NCBI GenBank assembly: GCA_050259035.1 | Contig: JBLMZW010000196.1 | Span: 1 to 9,319 of the forward strand | Origin: JBLMZW01 sp050259035 | GTDB lineage: Bacteria > Bacillota > Syntrophomonadia > Syntrophomonadales > DTU052 | Reading direction: 5' to 3' | Length of the DNA stretch: 9,319 nt | Shown here: piece by piece, positions 1 through 5,394 of the stretch | How positions within the stretch are numbered: the stretch's first letter is position 1 | How the letters are laid out: every line of letters begins with the position of its first letter | The notes under the pieces: model-generated | What the model was told of the DNA's origin: nothing | What the model saw: the letters and a program-made list of their open reading frames with translations, nothing else | Database searches by the model: none | Program-made: the position numbers and the translations under genes

Positions 1-694
1 GACTTAACGGTTCCAGTGCTACAACTCCTGATATTTCAGGGAAACGTTTCATCAATTGGTCAGCTACCTTAGTCAAACGGGCTTTCTCAGAATGTGTATG
101 AAAAATGACCATCAGTTCGCCGGTATTATATGACTGGCGCAGGGTTATTCCCTCTATGTCATCTGCCAGAGGATCTATCATACCTTGAATTGCTTGTATT
201 ATTTCCGGCCATCTAGCTGGAATAATTGAACAGTCTTCCAACTGTACGATCTTGTGGGAACCAGTTTCGTAAAAGCCTATCTTAATTCCAGATGAGGTCC
301 TTTCCACATGAAAAGTGGCCTTGTTGCGATAATGATAGGGGTCTTCCATCCCAATTACCGGGTTAACGTCGCATTGAACATGCCCAATTCTCCGTAAAGA
401 GTCTTCTACCAATCTCCGTTTCCAAACCAATTGCTCTTCGTAATTAATACACTGCCAGCAGCATCCCCCGCACTGATTGGCAGTACAGGCAGATTCAAGG
501 CGGTGCGGAGATAATTTAATAAGCCGGACAAGTGTGCCCCGGCAGTAGTTCTTCGTCTTCCCCGTCTCCTCTATTTCGGCCAGATCACCAGGGAACGTGT
601 TGGGAACAAAGTAAACCATTCCGTTTACTCGGCCAACACCCTCGCCCTGATGGTTAACCCCGGCTATTTCAATCTGCAGTGTTTCTTTGTCCAT
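1..694 (-). CDS. rlmD: 23S rRNA (uracil-5-)-methyltransferase, TrmA/RlmCD (RumA) family, N-terminal part
   Basis: This gene is cut by the left window edge, so only the first 231 codons are present. The family makes 5-methyluridine in 23S rRNA using SAM. The N-terminus (residues 1-60) reads as a TRAM RNA-binding domain, with G-x-G-V-G-R-V-N-G followed by F-V-P-N-T-F-P-G-D. Next come the cysteines of the family's [4Fe-4S] cluster: C70, C75 and C78 (C-x4-C-x2-C in NQCGGC), plus a distal C155 in LEDCSII. The family hallmark YRNKATF lies at about 122-128. The SAM-binding domain and the catalytic Cys/Glu lie beyond the edge. The ATG at 694 is preceded by GAGGG at suitable spacing. It lies downstream of yhcC on the same strand with a 78-bp gap that contains a TATAAT box, so it may have its own promoter. 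RlmD versus the dual-specificity RlmCD of Gram-positive bacteria cannot be decided from this part. Confidence 0.9.
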   Translation of the reverse strand, partial: MDKETLQIEIAGVNHQGEGVGRVNGMVYFVPNTFPGDLAEIEETGKTKNYCRGTLVRLIKLSPHRLESACTANQCGGCCWQCINYEEQLVWKRRLVEDSLRRIGHVQCDVNPVIGMEDPYHYRNKATFHVERTSSGIKIGFYETGSHKIVQLEDCSIIPARWPEIIQAIQGMIDPLADDIEGITLRQSYNTGELMVIFHTHSEKARLTKVADQLMKRFPEISGVVALEPLS

Positions 695-714
695 AAAGAG
701 ACCCTCTTTCGCGC

Positions 715-743
715 ATTATATATTAAGCAAGTTGGTTGTTTTC
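715..743 (-). promoter_or_regulatory. Possible promoter of the rRNA methyltransferase gene
   Basis: A perfect TATAAT lies on the minus strand at 720-715, 20 bases before the ATG at 694. The -35 is poor: AAAACA or GAAAAC at 16-17 bp spacing. The predicted leader would be only about 14 nt but would still hold the GAGGG ribosome binding site. The -10 match is clear, but promoter function is uncertain. Confidence 0.3.
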
Positions 744-746
744 GCC

Positions 747-771
747 CATTCCGCCTTACGAACACGGAATG
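747..771 (-). other. Inverted repeat directly after the yhcC stop
   Basis: CATTCCG and CGGAATG form a 7-bp perfect stem around an 11-nt loop, starting one base after the yhcC TAA on the minus strand. No T-run follows, so it is not a classical intrinsic terminator. It could protect the 3' end of the mRNA or act as a weak pause or protein-binding site. Confidence 0.35.
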
Positions 772-772
772 A

Positions 773-1693
773 TTAAGCCCGTTTTCCCTGCCAGGTATCC
801 CGCCGGGCTAGTTCCCCATCTATACCGTTTAAGATCTCCCACTTTTTGAGGCTCCATTCCGGGCCCACCAGGAGCGCCCTTGGGCTGTCCCCGGTCAGGC
901 GGTGCACCACCATCTCGGGAGGCAGGATCTCCAATATATCTACCACCAGGCTTATATATTCATCCCGTGTTAAAAGTCTAAAGCCCTGCTCCTGATACAT
1001 TCTATCCAACCGGGTTCCCCGCATCACATGCAGAAGATGTATCTTTATGCCCTGCAGGTCCAGTCTTGCCACCTCTTTAGCCGTTTCCATCATCATGTCT
1101 CTGGGTTCTCCGGGCAGACCCAGGATTACATGCGCGCATACCCGTATCCCCCGGTCTTGTAAGTCGCTTACGGCAGCCAGGAAATCCTTAAAACCATAGC
1201 CCAGATTCATGGCCTGGCTGGTCTCCGGGTGGATGGTTTGCAGGCCCAGTTCCAGCCACAGGTAGGTCTTTTCATTTAGTTCCTGCAGGAGATCCATGGT
1301 CTCGTTAGGAAGGCAGTCTGGTCGAGTACCGATTGATAATCCCACTACACCGGGCCATTCTAAAGCCTGGTAATAGAGTTCCCTTAATTGATCCACCGGA
1401 GCATAGGTGTTGGTGAAGGCCTGAAAATAAGGCAGGTAAAGAGCCCGCGGCCATTTCTGGTGAATAACATTCTTAACCTGTTCGAACTGTTCATTTACAT
1501 TAAGCCGGCGATCGCCGGCAAAATCACCTGAACCGGAAGGACTGCAGAAAGCGCACCCGCCTACTCCCTTGGAACCATCCCGGTTCGGGCAGGTAAACCC
1601 TGCATCCATAGCTACCTTAAAAACCTTGGCATTAAACAACTGCCTTAAATGATAGTTTAATGTATGGTAGCGTTTATTTCCCCAATTCTGCAC
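773..1693 (-). CDS. yhcC: YhcC/YtqA-type radical SAM protein (TIGR01212-like)
   Basis: This 306-aa protein has the usual length for the family and belongs to the radical SAM superfamily; its substrate is not established. The cluster motif is the variant typical of this family: CPNRDG...GGCAFC, with C35, C47 and C50 (C-x11-C-x2-C). The motif YFQAFTNTYAP and the later LGLPGE and LHVMRGTRL stretches are also family-typical. The start is GTG at 1693. It is preceded by AGGGGA at a 6-nt spacing, and that site lies inside the last codons of the upstream hydrolase gene. The hydrolase TAA is only 3 bases before the GTG, so the two genes are translationally coupled. No ATG nearby would keep the conserved N-terminus. 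Family assignment is secure; biochemical role is not. Confidence 0.9.
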   Translation of the reverse strand: MQNWGNKRYHTLNYHLRQLFNAKVFKVAMDAGFTCPNRDGSKGVGGCAFCSPSGSGDFAGDRRLNVNEQFEQVKNVIHQKWPRALYLPYFQAFTNTYAPVDQLRELYYQALEWPGVVGLSIGTRPDCLPNETMDLLQELNEKTYLWLELGLQTIHPETSQAMNLGYGFKDFLAAVSDLQDRGIRVCAHVILGLPGEPRDMMMETAKEVARLDLQGIKIHLLHVMRGTRLDRMYQEQGFRLLTRDEYISLVVDILEILPPEMVVHRLTGDSPRALLVGPEWSLKKWEILNGIDGELARRDTWQGKRA

Positions 1694-1696
1694 TGA

Positions 1697-2869
1697 TTAT
1701 CCCCTATCCGGGGCCAAATGGCCAAAAACCCATCTGGCCACTTTCTCGCTGTATATCATCTCCAGGTGGTTGACATGCATTTCATCGGCGGTCAACAGCC
1801 TACACTTGCCGCGTACCAATGGTTCTGTATGTAGAGCACTCTCCACATATACCAATCCGTCACTGGGGGCTCCGGTCTCTGCAGTTAATCCCCCCATGCG
1901 GTTATTGTTCCCGGCCAGGAAAGCCATTTCTACCGATATCTCGAAAGCAGCTTGCTCCAATCGATCGATAAGATTGCCGCCATCCTCGATAGCGGCCTTT
2001 ATGCCCGGTGAATGTCCCAGCAGTGTCCAGCCTCCATAATAGGTGGTTTCGACCTCCGGCTCCAGTGGATCCAATGGAATATCGGGAGCCCACCGGTGAA
2101 GCATCTGAGCCTGCCCGGCAAAAGTACCACCGGCATATAGGGATTGATGAGTGGTATCAACTATCATTCCCATGCTCCACATTTTATCATACACCGTAGC
2201 AGTATTCAGTGCAGCAAAATGGCTGGATGCACTGAGATAAGGATGACGGAAGAGCTGGTCAGTCCCCAGGTTGGGGACCCCCAGCATACATATCCGGCGT
2301 ACCAAGTCAGGTTTACATGGGGCCTGGACCAATCCCTGCAGCCAACAGCGGCAGGCAATGCCACCTTTACTGTAGCAGACAATATCCAACCGGTCTTGCC
2401 CGGTCTCCCGGCAAATACGAGAAGCCGCATCGGCCAGTTGAACGGCCTGGGTCAAATTGTCACCATGAGGATGGGAAAAGGTAATGGCGAAAACTCTAAA
2501 CCCTAATTCCGCAAGACTTCGGGCTAAACCCTGACCATTGGCACCCATGTCCAGAGTCCAGACGTTTCCGGTTATGGCCGCACCGTGAACCAGCAGGACC
2601 GGAACCTGGTAAAAAGCGTCCCCGACCGGTGCCCGGTGCAGTAAATAAGTGTAGGGTTCCGGTGTCGCAGTGCCAAATGCCTTAATTATGGCTGGATCGT
2701 CATGGCGGTTAACCGCGCAGAACCCTTCCTTTTTGCCTTTTAACTGCTGAACTTCAATTGTGTCTGTTCTATCCCAGTAAGGTATCAGGGAGGAAAAATG
2801 AAAACCTCGGTTAAAGCCTATCGCGTCCGGCCATCTTTTAAATTCCTCCCATAAAGGACTCCAGTGCAT
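1697..2869 (-). CDS. Cytoplasmic alpha/beta hydrolase of lipase type; candidate PHA or oligoester hydrolase
   Basis: This is an alpha/beta-hydrolase of about 390 aa. Visible elements (numbered from the ATG) are the oxyanion-hole strand VLLVHGAAITG (about 92-102), the nucleophile elbow C-Y-S-K-G-G with Ser167, the acid in APSDGLVYVESA (Asp337), and a histidine in MHVNHLE (His365 or His368). The SDGLV...SA plus late His arrangement resembles bacterial true lipases. The first Gly of GxSxG is Cys. No signal peptide or membrane segment is visible and there are many cysteines, so it should act in the cytoplasm. I chose the ATG at 2869 because GGAG lies 8 nt upstream. A TTG at 2890 would add 7 residues but has no good ribosome binding site. 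It lies about 60 bp after the CBS gene on the same strand and close to the divergent PHA operon, which suggests polymer or oligomer mobilisation. That role is inference; a general esterase or lipase remains possible. Confidence 0.75.
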   Translation of the reverse strand: MHWSPLWEEFKRWPDAIGFNRGFHFSSLIPYWDRTDTIEVQQLKGKKEGFCAVNRHDDPAIIKAFGTATPEPYTYLLHRAPVGDAFYQVPVLLVHGAAITGNVWTLDMGANGQGLARSLAELGFRVFAITFSHPHGDNLTQAVQLADAASRICRETGQDRLDIVCYSKGGIACRCWLQGLVQAPCKPDLVRRICMLGVPNLGTDQLFRHPYLSASSHFAALNTATVYDKMWSMGMIVDTTHQSLYAGGTFAGQAQMLHRWAPDIPLDPLEPEVETTYYGGWTLLGHSPGIKAAIEDGGNLIDRLEQAAFEISVEMAFLAGNNNRMGGLTAETGAPSDGLVYVESALHTEPLVRGKCRLLTADEMHVNHLEMIYSEKVARWVFGHLAPDRG

Positions 2870-2930
2870 CAAATCCACTCCAAAACTCAATTAAATGTCT
2901 TGTTGCTGACTTCTTAAACTCAAGAAGGAG

Positions 2931-3581
2931 CTAATGTTTGACGATTATGGATTCGATTATGTAGCCAGCCGCCTTTAATTCATCCAAAATCTCTTTATTG
3001 TCAACCGAGTTGATTCTGACAATCAGAAGGTTAGAGTCATCATCGCTGTCGAGTTGAACTATGTTCTCAATAACTTCGTTATGACGGCACATTATATCGG
3101 CAATGTTCCTGATTACCTCCGGATCGTCCTTAACCTTTAAATTAATCCGGGTTCCCCGGCTATTGACCCCCAACATTTCCAGCAGGGAGTTTAAAATATC
3201 AACTACACTGATAATCCCGATAAGTTTCCCGTCATCATCTACTACCGGCAGTCCGCTGAGCTTATTCTCGCTCATTATTTTAGCTGCCTGCTCGATATAG
3301 GCATCCTGGTTTATAGTTACCAATTGCTGATTGGCTGGCAAAACATCCCGAACCTTGGTTTTGGCCATAACCTGGGTTTGCTGGCGCTCCTGCATTGGAA
3401 CCACTGATGACGGAGCAGCCCGGTAGATATCTGAGCGCGTAATCATGCCTATCATCTTCCCCCGCTCGATAACCGGCAGCCTCCTGACATTGCGTTCCCG
3501 CATCAGCTTGTAGGCCTCTTCGATGCTTGCATCAGGAGATATTACTATAACGCGGACGCTCATCTTGTCTCTTACCCGCAA
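2931..3581 (-). CDS. CBS-CBS-ACT domain protein (AcuB-like putative ligand sensor)
   Basis: This 216-aa soluble protein has a first CBS domain at about 1-55 (VRDKMS..., MIGMITRSDIY), a second at about 77-135 (VRDVLPANQ..., LIGIISVVDIL), and a C-terminal ACT-like domain at about 144-216. CBS pairs usually bind adenosyl nucleotides (AMP, ATP, SAM) and ACT domains bind small metabolites. The three-domain layout matches AcuB-type proteins, which have no firmly assigned activity. The start is TTG at 3581, supported by GGAGGG six bases upstream and by the VRDxM motif that normally begins such proteins; an ATG at 3563 would remove it. A good promoter lies upstream at 3692-3664. The gene is divergent from the PHA operon and heads the unit containing the hydrolase. 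A link to energy-state control of PHA turnover is inference. Confidence 0.85.
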   Translation of the reverse strand: MRVRDKMSVRVIVISPDASIEEAYKLMRERNVRRLPVIERGKMIGMITRSDIYRAAPSSVVPMQERQQTQVMAKTKVRDVLPANQQLVTINQDAYIEQAAKIMSENKLSGLPVVDDDGKLIGIISVVDILNSLLEMLGVNSRGTRINLKVKDDPEVIRNIADIMCRHNEVIENIVQLDSDDDSNLLIVRINSVDNKEILDELKAAGYIIESIIVKH

Positions 3582-3663
3582 AATATACCCTCCTTCATTT
3601 ATTTTTTTCTAGTGATAGAAAATATTTCTTGTGTTACTATTAAATAGATTTCCTCTTCATCAT

Positions 3664-3692
3664 AGTATATGAATACACTTTTTACTAATCAA
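3664..3692 (-). promoter_or_regulatory. Sigma-A-type promoter for the CBS-ACT gene
   Basis: On the minus strand, TTGATT (3692-3687) and TATACT (3669-3664) are separated by exactly 17 bp. The -35 matches 4/6 and the -10 matches 5/6 of the consensus. The surroundings are AT-rich. The leader would be about 75 nt before the TTG start at 3581. This is the best promoter match in the intergenic region. Confidence 0.65.
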
Positions 3693-3702
3693 TTCTTTTA
3701 GC

Positions 3703-3719
3703 ATCGTTTTGGCAACGAT
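3703..3719. promoter_or_regulatory. Possible operator: inverted repeat ATCGTT-N5-AACGAT
   Basis: A perfect 6-bp dyad with a 5-bp centre lies between the two divergent promoters. It overlaps the proposed -35 of the PHA operon (3709-3714) and lies about 11 bp upstream of the -35 of the CBS gene. This position suits a repressor of the PHA operon or a shared regulator. The symmetry is seen directly; the function is inferred. Confidence 0.4.
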
Positions 3720-3737
3720 CGACCCTTTCATTTTTAT
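3709..3737 (+). promoter_or_regulatory. Possible promoter of the PHA operon
   Basis: TTGGCA (5/6 match) and TTTTAT (4/6 match) are separated by 17 bp. The start of transcription would be near 3744, giving a leader of about 135 nt before the first ATG. No better pair was seen closer to the gene. The -10 is mediocre, so this is tentative. Confidence 0.4.
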
Positions 3738-3830
3738 GCAAAGAGATCTCAATTATTAACCGGGCCATAAAAAACTAATTCATGCTGAGCCTTCGGGTGA
3801 TATCAGGATGATTGGTTATTGATTACTCTA

Positions 3831-3844
3831 CCCCTTTTAAGGGG
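3831..3844. promoter_or_regulatory. Dyad CCCCTT-TT-AAGGGG in the PHA operon leader
   Basis: A compact inverted repeat (6+2+6) lies 20 bases before the GGGAGGA ribosome binding site (3864-3870) of the first gene. The loop is too short for a stable 6-bp RNA hairpin, although CCCC/GGGG with a 6-nt loop could form. It could be a protein-binding site within the leader. Symmetry is visible; role unknown. Confidence 0.3.
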
Positions 3845-3878
3845 ATTCATCATTTTATAACAAGGGAGGAGATTCAAA

Positions 3879-4265
3879 ATGACTAAAGAGTACAACGAAA
3901 ACATGGAAAACCTGGGGCAAATGGTTTCCCGCAATCTCCAGCTGCTGTCCAGCCTTAACCAGAGGTACTGGGATGCCTGGATGGTCAACCTCGGAAGCGT
4001 CTCCTGGATGAATGAGCAGTGCGAATCCATGATGCGCAATTATCTGGAACAGAGAAAAGAAATACGTGAGGAAATGGTCAAGGTAGCGGAAGAAATGGCC
4101 GCCCAGCTGCAGAAAAACCTCGCCCAGGTGGAGGACATGGTGAGAGAAACCTGGGTAGCCAGCGTCGAGAATATCTCCATACCTCAAGTCCCGGGCTTCC
4201 AAAGCTACCGCGATCTGGTCAAGCAGGTTGACGAGCTATCAAAGAAAATCGAGGAGAACAAGTAA
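3879..4265 (+). CDS. Small coiled-coil phasin-like protein, first gene of the PHA operon
   Basis: This 128-aa protein is rich in helix formers, with no signal peptide or long membrane segment. A charged amphipathic helix or coiled coil spans about 45-90 (Q/E/K/M-rich). A short IPQVPGF linker follows (101-107), then a C-terminal helix R-D-L-V-K-Q-V-D-E-L-S-K-K-I-E. A proline-rich break followed by a D-L-x-x-x-V-x-x-L-x-K-K-I-E helix is also found in phasins and in PhaR/PhaE-type synthase subunits. The ATG is preceded by GGGAGGA at 8 nt. It is the first gene of the unit containing phaR-, phaJ- and phaC-like genes, and a terminator-like hairpin follows, as expected for an abundant granule-coat protein. 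I do not recognise an exact family. Phasin is inferred from size, helix content and position; a small regulator or second synthase subunit is the alternative. Confidence 0.65.
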   Translation: MTKEYNENMENLGQMVSRNLQLLSSLNQRYWDAWMVNLGSVSWMNEQCESMMRNYLEQRKEIREEMVKVAEEMAAQLQKNLAQVEDMVRETWVASVENISIPQVPGFQSYRDLVKQVDELSKKIEENK

Positions 4266-4286
4266 CTCTTATCAATGAACTTTTAA

Positions 4287-4327
4287 GGTGGTTAGAGGTC
4301 TTAATTTGGACCTCTGCCACCATTTTT
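4287..4327 (+). terminator. Internal terminator or attenuator between the phasin-like gene and phaR
   Basis: GGTGG (4287-4291) and AGAGGTC (4294-4300) pair with GACCTCT (4309-4315) and CCACC (4317-4321). The 12 pairs are interrupted only by a small TT/G internal loop, with an 8-nt apical loop. ATTTTT follows directly at 4322-4327. This is the form of a Rho-independent terminator. It lies 21 bases after the first gene and just before the ribosome binding site of the next. Partial read-through would make the first protein in excess over the rest of the operon. Confidence 0.7.
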
Positions 4328-4345
4328 CATCAGAGGAGGAATAAC

Positions 4346-4924
4346 ATGTCTCAGTCATCAGACAATGAAAACCAGCGACAGGACGATTTAAACGTACCCA
4401 ACCCTTATGAAGTCTGGAAGAAGATGTACTTCGCCGCTGAAGATGCCGCCGCCGCAACTGTCAGAGAGGCCATTAAAACCAAAGGGTTCGCCCAGACCAT
4501 CGACTCGATGCTGGATAACTATTTGCTCCAGCATAAACTATTCACTGATTCCAGCAATAAGCTTTTAGACAAGTCTCCGTTTCCCTCGAAAGCGGATGTA
4601 GCCCGGGTGGCCGAACTGGTGATATCAATCGAGGACAAAATCGACCGTATCGAAACCGGATTTATAACCCAGCTCTCCCGCATGGTTCAGAACACATCCA
4701 TTATGTCTGAAATGATCAACGGGCTAAAAAACCCGTCTGAAATGCTGGAGTTAAAGACCTCAGTTCAGAATAGCGAGGCGGTTTTAACCAGTCTTATTAA
4801 CCGGGTTGAACAATTGGAACAATCCATCAATCGTTTGGAAAACCTCTGTACCGGGCTGAAATCCGAGCCATCTTCATCAGCATCTCAGCCCAATAAAAAA
4901 GGTAAGAATAATCCAGCAACCTGA
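4346..4924 (+). CDS. phaR: PhaR-like PHA synthase subunit with C-terminal coiled coil
   Basis: This 192-aa protein probably activates and stabilises PhaC, as PhaR does in class IV PHA synthases. The order of features matches PhaR: an N-terminal P-N-P-Y-E-V-W-K-K-M-Y motif (18-28), a helical middle with A-I-K-T-K-G-F-A (42-49) and D-N-Y-L-L-Q (57-62), then F-P-S-K-A-D-V-A-R-V-A-E-L-V (79-92) running into I-E-D-K-I-D-R-I-E (95-103). Beyond this, residues about 138-170 form a leucine-rich heptad coiled coil. Residues 171-192 are a Ser/Pro/Lys/Asn-rich, probably disordered tail. The ATG has GGAGG six bases upstream. It lies 26 bp before phaJ in the same unit as phaC. The assignment comes from remembered motif pattern; a PhaE-like or second phasin label is possible. 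Confidence 0.7.
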   Translation: MSQSSDNENQRQDDLNVPNPYEVWKKMYFAAEDAAAATVREAIKTKGFAQTIDSMLDNYLLQHKLFTDSSNKLLDKSPFPSKADVARVAELVISIEDKIDRIETGFITQLSRMVQNTSIMSEMINGLKNPSEMLELKTSVQNSEAVLTSLINRVEQLEQSINRLENLCTGLKSEPSSSASQPNKKGKNNPAT

Positions 4925-4950
4925 TCTCGGATTTAGGAGGAGGGGTTAAA

Positions 4951-5376
4951 ATGCTTAGTTATACCATAGAAGAGATTAAAGTGGGTGACAAAGGCTCCAT
5001 TGAAAAAACCGTAAGTGAATCTGATGTATATAACTTCGCCGGTATAACCGGAGACTTTTCCTGGCTGCACGTTAATGAGGACCGGTCTCGGCGGGGCCGT
5101 TTCGGTAAACGCATCGTGCATGGCATGCTTCTTATGGGAATGATTTCAGGAGTGCTTGGAACTCAGATGCCCGGAGGAGGCTGTATATACGTCTCTCAGG
5201 AAATCAAGTTTTTAAAACCGGTCTTCATTGGAGATACGGTTAAGGCCGAGGTCGAAGTTGTTGAGGTAATTAAAGAAAGAAACCGGGTTAAGTTAAAAAC
5301 CGTCTGCACCAATCAAAATGGTGAAGAAGTCCTGGTAGGAGAAGCCACAATGATTCCTACTCTGTCGAAGGAATAG
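4951..5376 (+). CDS. phaJ: (R)-specific enoyl-CoA hydratase (MaoC-like), PhaJ
   Basis: This 141-aa single hotdog-fold protein has the usual size for PhaJ. The enzyme hydrates trans-2-enoyl-CoA to (R)-3-hydroxyacyl-CoA, linking beta-oxidation intermediates such as crotonyl-CoA to PHA synthesis. The hydratase-2 motif is visible as F-A-G-I-T-G-D-F-S-W-L-H, with catalytic Asp35 and His40 at the canonical five-residue spacing, then F-G-K-R-I-V-H-G-M (51-59). The Asn-Pro usually found in GDxNPxH is Ser-Trp here. The second half (V-S-Q-E-I-K-F-L-K-P-V-F-I-G-D-T-V) is typical of the family. The ATG has a strong GGAGGAGGGG region upstream. It sits between phaR and phaC, 18 bp before phaC, which fixes its role as monomer supplier. 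No phaA or phaB is present in this window. Confidence 0.9.
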   Translation: MLSYTIEEIKVGDKGSIEKTVSESDVYNFAGITGDFSWLHVNEDRSRRGRFGKRIVHGMLLMGMISGVLGTQMPGGGCIYVSQEIKFLKPVFIGDTVKAEVEVVEVIKERNRVKLKTVCTNQNGEEVLVGEATMIPTLSKE

Positions 5377-5394
5377 AAGAAGGAGGTCTGATCC

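Noticed and set aside
2144..2506. A 120-codon open frame on the plus strand inside the hydrolase gene
   Set aside because: It is antisense to a well-supported alpha/beta hydrolase, has no recognisable motif and no convincing ribosome binding site, and looks like a shadow of the real frame.
2896..2930. CTTCTT/AAGAAG inverted repeat between the CBS gene and the hydrolase as a terminator
   Set aside because: The stem is only six A/T-rich pairs and no T-run follows on the minus strand, so read-through into the hydrolase is likely.
3781..3810. UUCG-loop hairpin (GCC-TTCG-GGT with flanking CTGA/TCAG) as a riboswitch element
   Set aside because: The stem is three pairs plus a distant four-pair stem with an unpaired side; no known riboswitch motif is recognisable.
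3837..3862. TATAAC at about 3856-3861 as the -10 of the PHA operon
   Set aside because: No -35 lies at proper spacing, and a start there would leave the ribosome binding site at the extreme 5' end or remove it.
3855..4202. Minus-strand open frames across the phasin-like gene
   Set aside because: They overlap the operon's first gene, which has a strong ribosome binding site and coherent helical composition. The reverse translations are shadow-like.
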